Positions 35,986 to 45,004 of a stretch of DNA of 51,392 nucleotides are shown in pieces. How positions within the stretch are numbered: the stretch's first letter is position 1; every line of letters starts with the position of its first letter. The DNA comes from Candidatus Villigracilis propinquus (GTDB taxonomy: Bacteria; Chloroflexota; Anaerolineae; Anaerolineales; Villigracilaceae). Where the stretch lies: the NCBI GenBank assembly GCA_016714565.1, contig JADKDM010000003.1, forward strand, positions 1 through 51,392, given 5' to 3'. Under the pieces are notes generated by a model. It made no database searches. It saw nothing but the letters and a program-made list of their open reading frames with translations, and was not told where the DNA came from. A program made the translations under genes and the position numbers.

Positions 35986-36023
35986 AAAATGACCCGCTGA
36001 TAAATTTATCAGCGGGTCATTTT
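35986..36023. terminator. Bidirectional terminator between convergent genes
   Basis: AAAATGACCCGCTGATAAA (35986-36004) and TTTATCAGCGGGTCATTTT (36005-36023) are perfect inverted copies, with A-runs and T-runs on the outer sides. It sits between the amylosucrase gene and the converging M20 peptidase gene and can stop transcription from both directions. Confidence 0.9.
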
Positions 36024-36032
36024 GTTGAAAGA

Positions 36033-37415
36033 TTAATCTTTTTTGAATTTCCCCACATGCACCAGCATGGCCGCGCCTGTCTTGATGCCCATGATGAATC
36101 TTTCCACTTCCAAATTTTCATTCGGGGCGTGGTTGGCTTCGTCCGCATTGGCATATGGGACGAGGAAGGTGGGCAGACCCAGCGTTTTGGTGAAAACGTA
36201 ATTCGGCAAACTGCCGCCCATGGCAGGGACGATCTGCGGCTCTGCGCCTTGCGCTTCGGTGATGGCTTTGAAGATCGGTTTTGTGTATGGCGAATCGAGC
36301 GGCGTCTTGGACGGGTCCATGCCGCCCTGGCGGATGAACTCCACATCAGGCGCAACGCGTTTTACATGCGCTTCCACTTTTGTGAAAATCTCTTCCGCTG
36401 ATTGCGCTTCAACGAGCCGAATATCGCACTTGGCAACGGCTTCATGCGGCAGCACGGTCTTGGAGCCTTGTCCGCCGTAGCCGCCGTGCAAGCCATTGAT
36501 GGTGAGCGTAGGCCATAGCGCGAGGCGGTCAAAGTACGGGCGTTCGAGCGGCTGATCGAGATGAGTCAACTCAAGGTCCCGTTTGACCGCTTCCACGTCG
36601 ATGGGAAGTTTGGCGAGCGCTTCATGCTCAAGATCAGTGGGCTTCTGGACGTTGTCATAGATCCCATCGATGGTGATCTCGCCTTTATCGTTCTTCATGC
36701 TGGCGAGCAAATGCACCAACGTCCACAACGGGTTGGGAACCACTCCGCCCCAATTGCCTGAATGCAGGTCTTTGTTTGCGCCATGTGCCCGCAGTTCAAA
36801 AGAGATTATGCCGCGCACACCGAACTCAAGTGTGGAACGGCCGCTCACATCCACGGGACCATCGGAAATGATGACAAGGTCTGCGGCTAATTTTTCTTTA
36901 TGTGTGCGGACGAACTCAGGCATGTTCGGGCTGCCCACTTCCTCTTCGCCTTCCAGCAGGACGATGATGTTGCAGGGAAGTGTTCCCGAGCAAGCCAGAA
37001 GTGTTTCGATGGCAAACAACTGCGCGGAATGTTGTCCCTTGTTGTCGCCCACGCCGCGAGCGTACAAACGTCCATTGCGGATCGTGGGTTCGAACGGCGG
37101 AGATATCCATGCTTCCAACGGGTCAGGCGGTTGGACATCGTAATGACCATACAAAATGACAGTTGGTTTTCCCGGCGCATCATTTCTGCGTCCGCAGACC
37201 ACGGGCCAGCCCGCGGTGGGGATAAGTTCTGTCTCCAGCCCAAGACCCTTCAACCATTCGGAAAGGAATTGTCCCGTCTCAGCGATGCCTTCGCCGTGAG
37301 CGCTGATGCTTGGCATCCGCAGGTAATTGCACAGACGGTCGATGAAACTTTCGCGATTCTTTTCGACGTACTCAAAAATGGATTGCAGGTCGAACGTTGT
37401 GTCTTGCTTGTTCAT
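36033..37415 (-). CDS. M20-family metallopeptidase (dipeptidase type)
   Basis: A 460-residue zinc peptidase of family M20, the CNDP/Dug1 dipeptidase type. Metal ligands and catalytic residues are visible: His91 and Asp93 in LYGHYDVQPP, bridging Asp124 in RGVGDNKG, catalytic Glu157 and ligand Glu158 in LLEGEEEVGSP, Asp in IISDGPVD, and the late ANADEANHAPNEN with the last His. A lid/dimerisation domain lies between (about residues 205-330). A TTG at 37427 could extend it, but GAGG eight bases before the ATG at 37415 decides for the latter. It starts 14 nt after the stop of the aminotransferase gene, so the pair forms an operon. It is cytoplasmic and likely cleaves short peptides. Confidence 0.93.
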   Translation of the reverse strand: MNKQDTTFDLQSIFEYVEKNRESFIDRLCNYLRMPSISAHGEGIAETGQFLSEWLKGLGLETELIPTAGWPVVCGRRNDAPGKPTVILYGHYDVQPPDPLEAWISPPFEPTIRNGRLYARGVGDNKGQHSAQLFAIETLLACSGTLPCNIIVLLEGEEEVGSPNMPEFVRTHKEKLAADLVIISDGPVDVSGRSTLEFGVRGIISFELRAHGANKDLHSGNWGGVVPNPLWTLVHLLASMKNDKGEITIDGIYDNVQKPTDLEHEALAKLPIDVEAVKRDLELTHLDQPLERPYFDRLALWPTLTINGLHGGYGGQGSKTVLPHEAVAKCDIRLVEAQSAEEIFTKVEAHVKRVAPDVEFIRQGGMDPSKTPLDSPYTKPIFKAITEAQGAEPQIVPAMGGSLPNYVFTKTLGLPTFLVPYANADEANHAPNENLEVERFIMGIKTGAAMLVHVGKFKKD

Positions 37416-37429
37416 GGTCTGCCTCAAAG

Positions 37430-38689
37430 TTATTGAGCGATCTTCTTTAGCGCCTCGCCCAACTTCGCTACTTCATCCAGCGTGTTGTAGTGGACTGCGC
37501 CCACGCGCACCATGCCGCCTTTGTCTTCCAAGCCAAGCCGTTCGGTGACGTTGATGGCGTAATAGTTTCCGTCCCAAACATAAATGTTCTCGGCGGCGAG
37601 TTTCTCCGCAACCACGCGCGGATTCATATCGCCGATGCGGAAGGAGAATGTGGCGATGCGTTCATCGAGGCGGCGTACATCCGTGTTGCCAAATATTCGG
37701 AGATTGGGAACAGCTTCCAGCGTGGAAAGAAGCGCACGGCTCAATTCAAATTCATAAGCGTGGACAGCCGTCATCGCCTGTTTGAGTAAGAGGGTGCGTC
37801 CGCTATAGCCTTCCTCGCGCAACCCGTCCACATAGCGGCCGCCGAACTCCCTGCCAAGCCATTCAAAATATTCGATCGCACCGAGCACACCTGCAATGCC
37901 TTCGTGGTTTTGCGTTCCCGTCTCAAACTTGCCCGGCAGATGATTGGTGGCAGGCCGCACTTTATAAGCAACTAATTTTTCGAGCAGGTCACGCTTTCCA
38001 AAGAGGATGCCCGCATGCGGGCCGAAATATTTATAAGATGAAGAGACCAGAAAATCACAGCCGATCTTTTGCACATCAATGCTGCCATGCACCGCATATT
38101 GAACCGCATCCACGTACACGAGCGCGCCGGCGTCATGCGCCATCTTTGTGATCTTCTCAACCGGGTTAACCGTCCCCAGTGAATTGGATGCGTACCCAAC
38201 CGCCACCAGCTTTGGTTTGCGTTCGAGCGCCTTTTGCAAGTCATCGAGATTGAGCGTGCCGTCTTCCACATCGAAATTCACCCAGCTGATCTTTACGCCT
38301 TTGTCCTGCGCGGCCAGCACCCACGGCGTCACGTTGGCATCGTGGTCGAGGCGTGTCAGCACGATCTCATCGCCTTCCTGCCAATCGCGCGAGATCGAAC
38401 GGCTGAGGTGCAGGGTCAGCGTGGTCATGTTGTTGCCAAAGACAATTTCCTCCGGCGAAGCGGCATTGTAAAAATCTGCCATGGCTTGATGGGCTTCGTC
38501 CAGCACGGCATCGGAGGCGATGCTGGTGGCGAATGCGCCTTCGTGGTTGGCGTTGTTTTCGATCAGATATTTTGTGATGCGGTCGAGGCTTTGTTTGGCG
38601 ATTTGTGTCCCGCCGGGGTTGTCAAAGAAAATGGCGGGGCGGTTCAGGGATGGGAATTGCTGACGAATGACATCAAGATTTAGTGACAT
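37430..38689 (-). CDS. Class V aminotransferase, cysteine desulfurase-like
   Basis: A 419-residue PLP enzyme of fold type I. It opens with FPSLNRPAIFFDNPGGTQ, the start of a cysteine desulfurase-like family that is separate from the housekeeping IscS and SufS. PLP-binding residues are Asp194 (VYVDAVQYAVHG) and Lys220 (SSSYKYFGPHAG). The catalytic loop that bears Cys in true desulfurases is not obvious, so desulfurase activity is uncertain; a lyase or transaminase role is equally possible. It is the first gene of a two-gene operon with the M20 peptidase. A 77-bp gap (38690-38766) separates it from the divergent UspA gene and should hold both promoters; I see a TATACT near 38730 but no convincing -35 box. 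Confidence 0.88.
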   Translation of the reverse strand: MSLNLDVIRQQFPSLNRPAIFFDNPGGTQIAKQSLDRITKYLIENNANHEGAFATSIASDAVLDEAHQAMADFYNAASPEEIVFGNNMTTLTLHLSRSISRDWQEGDEIVLTRLDHDANVTPWVLAAQDKGVKISWVNFDVEDGTLNLDDLQKALERKPKLVAVGYASNSLGTVNPVEKITKMAHDAGALVYVDAVQYAVHGSIDVQKIGCDFLVSSSYKYFGPHAGILFGKRDLLEKLVAYKVRPATNHLPGKFETGTQNHEGIAGVLGAIEYFEWLGREFGGRYVDGLREEGYSGRTLLLKQAMTAVHAYEFELSRALLSTLEAVPNLRIFGNTDVRRLDERIATFSFRIGDMNPRVVAEKLAAENIYVWDGNYYAINVTERLGLEDKGGMVRVGAVHYNTLDEVAKLGEALKKIAQ

Positions 38690-38766
38690 GCGGGGAGACT
38701 CCTCAAATGAAATTTAGACACAATAGTTATATACTGAAATTGTACCCCACACAAAAAGGAGACAAC

Positions 38767-39190
38767 ATGTTTGACAAAATTCTATTGGCAGTAGACGGTT
38801 CCGATCACGCGCTTCACGCTGCACGCATCGCCGCTGAAATGGCGCGCGGCATGAAGCCAAAGGAATTTCGCATTGTGGTTTCGTACGATGCAATTCCAGT
38901 GTATTTGGGCGAACCCAATATGCAGTTTGCAATTGACAGCCGCAAAAAGGATGCCGAAGAGATTCTCGACAAGGCCATCAAGGAAATCGGGTCCATACCC
39001 TGCGAGATCCATACAGAGATGATAGAAGGCGACCCGGCCGCGGCAATTATTGAGGTGGCCAAATACTCGCGAAAGTAACATCATCATCATGGGTTCGCGC
39101 GGGCTTGGCAGGTTGTCCGGTTTGTTGCTCGGCAGCACGAGCCAAAAAGTTGTCGCTCATGCGCATTGCCCGGTCCTGGTGGTGAGGTAA
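38767..39190 (+). CDS. Universal stress protein (UspA family), frameshifted
   Basis: A UspA-domain protein of about 140 residues. It starts MFDKILLAVDGSDHALHAAR with a good AAGGAG site. An extra base near 39062 breaks the frame: the first frame ends at 39078 in AKYSRK, while the other continues with ESNIIIMGSRGLGRLSGLLL and ends VAHAHCPVLVVR at 39190. The second piece carries the ATP-binding pattern GSRGLG-(9 residues)-GSTSQKV, so the gene should bind ATP if the break is only a sequencing error. The break lies beside an AAATACTCGCG run. Its stop codon abuts the stop codon of the convergent mobA. Confidence 0.88.
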
Positions 39191-39790
39191 TTAGCGGGGG
39201 AGCCGGGCTATCCGCTCGGCCTCGGTAAATTCTTCGGGGGTATTTAGATTCCAAAAACACAAGCCCGATGGGTCGAAACTTTTCAATTCATCGGGCGATA
39301 CCACTCGCAGTTTGACCTGCGGAAACCACGCGATGACCTTCCATTGGTCGGCGTCGATCGCGGATTCAATGACGGGGAGACAAGCCTCACGGCGATACAA
39401 GGCGTGGAATGGTTCATGACCCTGATCTGTCTTTGAGATGACAACATCCGCCTCTTCCTTAACCATGAGCCTGTAAGCGCTTTCAAAATAGTTTTTACTG
39501 GCGAAGGGCATATCGCAAGCCGCCACAGCCACGAACGGATGCGAAGCCGAAGCGATGGCAGTGTAGAGTCCGCCCAGGGAGCCGCGTCTAGGCCGAAGGT
39601 CCGGTACGAGGCGGTGATTAAGGAATCCATATTCAGCGGGGCGATTCGTCGTTACAATCATTTCATCAGCGATCGGTAAAAGATTTTCGATCACCCGTTC
39701 AATGAGCGGACGCCCCAAAAATAATTTGAGTGCCTTATCCTCGCCCATGCGTGAGGATTGTCCGCCTGCTTGAATGACTACGGTTAACAT
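39191..39790 (-). CDS. mobA: Molybdenum cofactor guanylyltransferase
   Basis: A 199-residue nucleotidyltransferase that attaches GMP to molybdopterin to make the bis-MGD cofactor of DMSO-reductase-family enzymes. The GTP-binding signature VVIQAGGQSSRMGEDKAL is at residues 4-21, with RPRRGSLGGLYTAI and ACDMPFASKNYF further on, where the Asp binds Mg. FWNLNTPEEFTEAE near the end is typical. No other molybdopterin genes are close. The NrfC-like Fe-S protein gene at the right end belongs to complexes that often contain such a cofactor, so a link is possible but distant. It converges on the UspA gene with no gap. Confidence 0.92.
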   Translation of the reverse strand: MLTVVIQAGGQSSRMGEDKALKLFLGRPLIERVIENLLPIADEMIVTTNRPAEYGFLNHRLVPDLRPRRGSLGGLYTAIASASHPFVAVAACDMPFASKNYFESAYRLMVKEEADVVISKTDQGHEPFHALYRREACLPVIESAIDADQWKVIAWFPQVKLRVVSPDELKSFDPSGLCFWNLNTPEEFTEAERIARLPR

Positions 39791-39805
39791 GTGCGTATTA
39801 TATAT

Positions 39806-39861
39806 GTAGTAACGACTTTAGTCGTTAAAGCGACTGACCCACAGGGCTTAGTCGCCACTAC
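39806..39861. repeat. Palindromic repeat able to form a three-way junction
   Basis: Outer arms GTAGT (39806-39810) and ACTAC (39857-39861) enclose two hairpins: TAACGACT-TT-AGTCGTTA (39810-39827) and GCGACT (39830-39835) with AGTCGC (39850-39855). The first hairpin is the same element seen at 7984-8001. It lies between mobA and the radical SAM gene and is a likely dispersed repeat family of this genome. Confidence 0.7.
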
Positions 39862-39873
39862 GCAACAGTGATT

Positions 39874-40983
39874 ATGATGAGTTCACTATCAAATATCCTC
39901 GATGATTTAACGGTTGAAGGCGAGTTGTACGAAAAAGCTCGAAGATAACTCAGTCCGCTGCTTCGCGTGCGGACATCGCTGCCTGATCCGTGAGGGCAAG
40001 CGGGGATCTGTCAGGTGAGATTTAACCAGGGTGGAATATTGCGCGTGCCGCATGGGTATGTGGCTGCACTGCAAAGTGACCCCATCGAAGAAACCTTTTT
40101 CACATGTGATGCCCGGAACCACCGCGCTGACCTTCGGCATGTTGGGCTGCGATTATCACTGCCCGTATTGCCAGAACTGGCTCACATCTCAAGCCATGCG
40201 TGACCCTGCCTCGGATGTTTCGGTGGACTTCATCCGCGAGATGACGCCGCAAAAGATGGTGCAACTTGCCCAAAGCACGAAGGCTTCGGTGGTGGTCTCT
40301 TCCTATAATGAGCCGTTGATCACCAGTGAGTGGGCGGTTGAAATTTTCAAGGAGGCGAAGGCGAATGGGTTGATGTGTGCCTATGTTTCCAATGGAAACA
40401 ACACGCCCGAAGTGATGAAATATATCGCGCCATATTTGGACGCGTACAAGATTGACTTGAAGTGTATGAGTGAAAAGAACTACCGCAAGCTGGGCGGCAC
40501 CCTGCAAAACACGTTGGATGGAATCAAACGTGCGCGTGAAGCAGGTCTATGGGTGGAGGTGGTGACTCTGGTGATCCCGGTTTCAATGATTCAAATAAAG
40601 AGTTGTGGGATGCCGCGCGATTCCTCGCCGAGCAATCTGTGGATATTCCGTGGCATGTGACGGCTTTTCATAAAGATTACAAAATGACCGAGCCGGATAA
40701 CACGGACGCGAAGACTCTCATCCGTGCGGCGGAGATCGGGCGCGAGGCGGGGCTGCGGTATGTGTATGCTGGCAATTTGCCGGGCACTGTTGGGGAGTAC
40801 GAAGATACCCATTGTCCAGCGTGCAGCTACCGGCTGGTGAAGAGGCGCGGGTATGTCATCCACGAATACAATATCAATGAAGAGGGAAAATGCTCAAAGT
40901 GTGGGGCAAAAATAGGTGGGATTTGGCCCAAAAACCCTTCTACAGTAGGGTTTAATGGGTTTGGACTCCCCATATCCGTATGA
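39874..40983 (+). pseudogene. AmmeMemoRadiSam-type radical SAM protein, four frameshifts
   Basis: Read with corrections, this is a radical SAM enzyme of about 370 residues of the AmmeMemoRadiSam system type (AmrS, related to pyruvate formate-lyase activating enzymes). The pieces are SNILDDLTVEGELYEK, RCFACGHRCLIREGKRG, FNQGGILRVPHGYVAALQSD, then the cluster motif GCDYHCPYCQNW (Cys-x3-Cys-x2-Cys, near 40150) and KIDLKCMSEKNYRKLGG. The last part has GFNDSNKELWDAARFL, WHVTAFHKDYKM, and a C-terminal zinc ribbon (HCPACSYRLV and GKCSKCGAKIGGIWP). Frame breaks lie near 39940, 40010, 40090 and 40570; each is corrected by one base. Residue conservation is high on both sides of each break, so sequencing error is likelier than decay, but four breaks in 1.1 kb is unusual for the inner part of this window. 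Confidence 0.82.
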
Positions 40984-41002
40984 TAGTTTTCTAGGATTGT
41001 TG

Positions 41003-41008
41003 TATAAT
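41003..41008 (+). promoter_or_regulatory. Probable -10 box of the peptide-type ABC operon
   Basis: TATAAT at 41003-41008 is a perfect -10 hexamer, 89 nt before the GTG start of the binding-protein gene. The -35 region at the right distance (ATGATA, 40980-40985) is poor, so the promoter may need an activator or may be used weakly. Confidence 0.45.
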
Positions 41009-41096
41009 TTGGGCCGACAGGGAAGCTAGAGGAGAGAGCCACTTGTTCTATCCCCTATTCCCATATTCAATCTATTTCTCTCTAAGGAGGAGAAAC

Positions 41097-42866
41097 GTGA
41101 AAAAGAATCTATATGTTCTATTGTCGCTTCTTGTTCTCGCCAGCATCGTGCTCGCTGCGTGCGGTGGTGGAGCAGAAGCCCCGGCCGCAACTGATGCGCC
41201 TGCCGGTGATGCAACGGAAGCACCTGCTGCCGCAACGGAAGCGCCTGTTTCCTCTGAGCCCAAGTCTGCCACTGGCGCCTGGTCACAGGAACCTGACAAT
41301 ATTATCCCTTACTTCACTCAGATGTCCTATGCCATCTGGATCGCCCAGCTCACCATGGTTGGTCTCGGTGAATGGGATGACCAGGGTAACTTTGTAGCCG
41401 AATTGGCTGCTGAAGTCCCCACCGCTGATAACGGCGGCGTTTCTGCCGATGGTCTCACCATCACCTGGAAACTGCGCGAAGGTTTGAAGTGGTCCGATGG
41501 CGAACCCCTGACATCTGCTGATGTTAAGTTCACCTGGGAAGCCATTATGGATCCCGCCAATGCTCCTCTCAGCCGCGTTGGTTACGAGAAGATCGCAAGC
41601 ATTGAGACTCCTGATGACGTGACCGTTGTCATTACTTTCAGCGAACTGTATCCCCCCTGGCAGACCGTCTTCACACAGGGCCCAAACAACTCCGGTTCCA
41701 TTTTGCCCAAGCACATTCTTGAAGGCAAGACCGCTCTCGAGAGCGATCCCTTCATTCACCAGCCGACTGTTGCTTCCGGTCCGTTCGTGATCACCGATTG
41801 GGTTCCTGGCGATCACATGACCCTTTCCCGCAACGATAACTTCTACGGCAGCCGCCCCAATCTCGATACTGTTAACATCAAGTTCGTTCCGACACCCGAA
41901 ACCGCTCTCGCCGCTCTTGAAACTGGTGACATCGACTGGTATCCTGATTTCTCTGAATCCGACATCGAAACCGTTGGCGCGCTCGAACCTGCTGTTCACC
42001 TCAAGGTAGTTCCCGGTGCTGATTTCGAACATTACTTCTTCAACCTCGGAACAGTCGCTGGTGTGGATGGCAAGGGTGCCGCCGATCAGGAAGGCTTCTG
42101 CCCGTTCAAGGATGTAAACGTCCGCAAGGCCATTACCCTCGGCATCAACCGCCAGGCCTTTGTTGACAGCCTGCTCGCTGGCAAGACCACAGTTCCCTCC
42201 ACTCAGTGGCCGAACTCTGCCTGGTCCAACAGCAGCCTGACCCCCGATGCCTATGACGCCGATGCCGCTGCTGCCCTCCTTGATGAGGCTGGCTACGTTC
42301 TCGGTGATGATGGCATCCGCCACGGCGATTGCAATGGCGAAGACACCAAGCTTTCCTTCACCTTCGATACCACTGACAAGCAGCTCCGCGTGGACATTGC
42401 CCTCGCTGTTCAGTCTGACCTTGCCAAGATCGGCGTCGAATTCAAGCCCAATCATACCCCCGGCGGTACTTTCTTCGCTGGCTATACTGATGGCGGCATC
42501 ATGCCCACTGGTAATTACCAGATGGCTGGTTACACCACCGGTTTCTATCCTGATCCAATGACCGGCGTGTTCGACAGCTATTCCTGTGCCACCGTCCCCA
42601 GCGAAGCTTCACCTGCTGGCGCGAACAACTACCTCGTCTGCGATCCTGCTTTGGACGAACTGTTGGCCGCTGTGAACGCCACCGCTGATCCCGCTGCCCG
42701 CAAGGTCGCTTTGGATGCAGTTCAGAAGTACATCTTCGATCAATACTATGTGATCATGATGTATGCCCGCGCCAACGTGTACGGCTACGTTGACCGCTTT
42801 GTCCCCGGCCCCTTCGGTTTCTATAGCAACATGAACTGGAACGCCGAAGTTTGGGATGTAAAGTAG
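41097..42866 (+). CDS. ABC transporter substrate-binding lipoprotein (family 5)
   Basis: A 589-residue family 5 solute-binding protein, the class that binds peptides, nickel or oligosaccharides. The start is the GTG at 41097, preceded by AAGGAGGAG (41084-41092). The signal peptide KNLYVLLSLLVLASIVLA ends in the lipobox LAAC and is followed by an Ala/Pro/Glu/Thr spacer. Mature-domain markers are WKLREGLKWSDGEPLTSADV, SGPFVITDWVPGDHMTLSRN and FKDVNVRKAITLGINRQAFV. The cargo cannot be told; because the sugar genes surround it, an oligosaccharide is as likely as a peptide. A strong terminator follows, then two permease genes with their own promoter. Confidence 0.93.
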   Translation: MKKNLYVLLSLLVLASIVLAACGGGAEAPAATDAPAGDATEAPAAATEAPVSSEPKSATGAWSQEPDNIIPYFTQMSYAIWIAQLTMVGLGEWDDQGNFVAELAAEVPTADNGGVSADGLTITWKLREGLKWSDGEPLTSADVKFTWEAIMDPANAPLSRVGYEKIASIETPDDVTVVITFSELYPPWQTVFTQGPNNSGSILPKHILEGKTALESDPFIHQPTVASGPFVITDWVPGDHMTLSRNDNFYGSRPNLDTVNIKFVPTPETALAALETGDIDWYPDFSESDIETVGALEPAVHLKVVPGADFEHYFFNLGTVAGVDGKGAADQEGFCPFKDVNVRKAITLGINRQAFVDSLLAGKTTVPSTQWPNSAWSNSSLTPDAYDADAAAALLDEAGYVLGDDGIRHGDCNGEDTKLSFTFDTTDKQLRVDIALAVQSDLAKIGVEFKPNHTPGGTFFAGYTDGGIMPTGNYQMAGYTTGFYPDPMTGVFDSYSCATVPSEASPAGANNYLVCDPALDELLAAVNATADPAARKVALDAVQKYIFDQYYVIMMYARANVYGYVDRFVPGPFGFYSNMNWNAEVWDVK

Positions 42867-42883
42867 TTTCACGCTGATCTATT

Positions 42884-42916
42884 GAGAGGCGGGGAGAAAT
42901 CCCCGCCTCTCTTTTT
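42884..42916 (+). terminator. Rho-independent terminator after the family 5 binding-protein gene
   Basis: GAGAGGCGGGG (42884-42894), loop AGAAAT, CCCCGCCTCTC (42901-42911) and TTTTT (42912-42916) form a strong intrinsic terminator 18 nt after the stop codon. It separates binding-protein expression from that of the permease genes. Confidence 0.9.
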
Positions 42917-42933
42917 ACACTTCTACAGGACTA

Positions 42934-42962
42934 TTGACGCAATTATTGGCGTGTAGGATACT
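42934..42962 (+). promoter_or_regulatory. Promoter of the permease gene pair
   Basis: TTGACG (42934-42939), a 17-bp spacer and GATACT (42957-42962) lie between the terminator and the first permease gene, which starts at 42999. The match to the sigma-70 consensus is 5/6 and 4/6. It would give the permeases their own transcript. Confidence 0.5.
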
Positions 42963-42998
42963 TGACGAAATTTCCGCAAGCCGAAGGAGCATTTTATT

Positions 42999-43957
42999 AT
43001 GTGGGCTTATATCGCACGACGCCTTTTACAGGCCCTGTTAACCCTCCTCATTATTACAGTTCTTTGCTTTATATTAACCGCCTGTCTGCTGATCCGCTGG
43101 CGCAATATGCCACCAATCCGCGCATGACGGAAGAGGACAAGGAGGCGCTTCGTGAACGCCTTGGTTTGAACGACCCGCTTCCGGTGCAATATTTCCGCTG
43201 GTTGGGTCTTGCCATACAAGGTGACCTGGGATATTCCTTCTTTTCCAAGCAGCCCGTTTTACAAATGATCTCCGAACGTATGCCGATGACATTGACCCTG
43301 ATGCTGACTGCCGAGGTGATCACGATCATCGTTGCTTTGATATTAGGTATTACCTCCGCCCTGCGGCAATATTCTTTTCTTGATAATTTGATCACCTCCA
43401 TATCCTTTGTCGGTTTTTCCATGCCGATCTTCTTTATTGCATTGGGCCTGATGCTTATTTTTGCTGTTCAATTCAAGGCGTGGGGGTATCCCTACCTTCC
43501 CACGGGGGCGGATATCTGGGACCCGAAAGACCCCATTGAAATGATCACTCACATGGTCCTGCCGGTTTCCTCCCTTGTGATCATTTTTTCTGCGGGGTAT
43601 GCCCGATTTATCCGCACAAGTATGTTGGAAGTTTTAGGACAGGATTACATTCGTACTGCGCGCGCCAAGGGTCTCAGCGGCCGCAGTGTGATCTTCAAGC
43701 ACGCTTTGCGAAACGCGGCTCTCCCGCTCGTTACCATTATTGGTCTGGACATTCCCAACCTTCTGGCTGGCGCTCTCGTCACCGAGTCAGTATATGCCTG
43801 GCCGGGTACCGGTAGACTTTTCTGGGAATATGCGCAACGCGGAGACTTTCCGGTTGTGTTGGGAATTTTGTTGATGGTTTCCACAGCCGTTGTCTTGATG
43901 ACGATCGTGACGGACGTGTTGTATACCTTGATCGATCCGCGAATCCGCTTGAGCTAG
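42999..43957 (+). CDS. ABC transporter permease, OppB/DppB type, frameshifted near the start
   Basis: A permease of about 320 residues with six transmembrane helices. The ATG at 42999 follows AGGAG (42985-42989) and gives WAYIARRLLQALLTLLIITV, the standard first helix of DppB proteins. One C is missing from ACCCGC near 43077, where the frame moves to that of RLSADPLAQYATNPRM and stays open to 43957. The EAA-like loop is QDYIRTARAKGLSGRSVIFK, and GLDIPNLLAGALVTESVYAW follows as expected. A homopolymer deletion of this kind is a typical sequencing error. The partner permease begins 11 nt after its stop codon. Confidence 0.92.
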
Positions 43958-43968
43958 GGAGACTATAC

Positions 43969-44922
43969 ATGACAGCACAAACCGATACTTTTATTCCTTC
44001 CCTTGGTCACGAAGCGATCGCCCCGCCGCTTACCCCGACCCAGCTTCTCTGGCGGCGCTTCCGTAAACATAAAATGGCGATCATCGGAGGAGTAGGATTC
44101 ATCCTATTATTACTCTTTATCATTGTTGGTTCCATTATTGTCCCTGAAAAAAAGGCGAATGAAGTTGACCTGGCGGCACGCCTCAGCCCTCCGACCAGTG
44201 TGCATTGGATGGGAACCGACAGCACCGGGCGGGATGTCTTTGCCCGCATCATCTATGGCGGACAGATCTCTTTGCTGGTGGGCGTTTTGGCGGTGGTCAT
44301 TTCCGTTTCCCTTGGGACAGTGGTCGGCGGGGTGGCGGGGTATTTCGGCGGGTGGGTCGATTCAGTTCTGATGCGCTTTACCGAAGCCATCCTTTCCATT
44401 CCCCAATTATTTTTGCTGATCGTTCTGGGTAAATATTTGGGTCGTGATATTCAAACTATTACGTTCATGGGCCGCAGCTTTAGCGGCAGCGTGGGCATCG
44501 TGATCCTGGTGATCGGTACAACATCATGGATGGTGCTGGCTCGTATTGTCCGTGCGAATGTGCTCTCCCTGCGCGAAATGGATTATGTTTCCGCTTCCAA
44601 GTCTCTTGGCGCGAATAATATGCGCGTGATTTTCAGCCATTTGATCCCAAATACATTTGGCGCCATTATCGTTGCATCCACACTCGGGTTGGCAGGCGCG
44701 ATCCTTAATGAGGCGTATGTCTCGTTCCTTGGGTTGGGCGTTCAGCCACCGACATCTTCCTGGGGCAATATGCTCACCAGCGCTCAGTCGTTTATTCAGC
44801 GCGGCGCATGGTGGATGTGGGTATTCCCCAGTTTGTTCATTATCTTTACCATCCTTTGCATCAACCTGCTCGGTGATGGCTTGCGCGATGCCTTTGACCC
44901 GCGCAGCAGCCGCCACTTGTAA
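43969..44922 (+). CDS. ABC transporter permease, OppC/DppC type
   Basis: A 317-residue permease with an N-terminal cytoplasmic tail (residues 1-35, ending in LWRRFRKHKMAI) that is typical of the DppC subunit, then six helices. HWMGTDSTGRDVFARIIYGG, the EAA loop MDYVSASKSLGANNMRVIFS and LNEAYVSFLGLGVQPPTSSW are family signatures. It ends the operon: an intrinsic terminator follows and no DppD or DppF-like ATPases are present, so these must be encoded elsewhere. Confidence 0.94.
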   Translation: MTAQTDTFIPSLGHEAIAPPLTPTQLLWRRFRKHKMAIIGGVGFILLLLFIIVGSIIVPEKKANEVDLAARLSPPTSVHWMGTDSTGRDVFARIIYGGQISLLVGVLAVVISVSLGTVVGGVAGYFGGWVDSVLMRFTEAILSIPQLFLLIVLGKYLGRDIQTITFMGRSFSGSVGIVILVIGTTSWMVLARIVRANVLSLREMDYVSASKSLGANNMRVIFSHLIPNTFGAIIVASTLGLAGAILNEAYVSFLGLGVQPPTSSWGNMLTSAQSFIQRGAWWMWVFPSLFIIFTILCINLLGDGLRDAFDPRSSRHL

Positions 44923-44942
44923 TTTCTTCAAGATCGAAAATC

Positions 44943-44975
44943 AAACGCCCGTCGTTTTAGTAACGACGGGCGTTT
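44943..44975 (+). terminator. Rho-independent terminator, can serve both strands
   Basis: AAACGCCCGTCGTT (44943-44956), loop TTAGT, AACGACGGGCGTTT (44962-44975) then TGTTGTTC. It lies between the OppC-type gene and the convergent rhomboid gene; the A-run on the left side also allows use from the minus strand. Confidence 0.88.
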
Positions 44976-45004
44976 TGTTGTTCGTGTGATGGCGTACTCA
45001 ATTG

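Noticed and set aside
39472..39485. TGTAAGCGCTTTCA, a perfect cre-like/LacI-type operator
   Set aside because: It lies within mobA coding sequence, away from any promoter, so chance is the simplest explanation.
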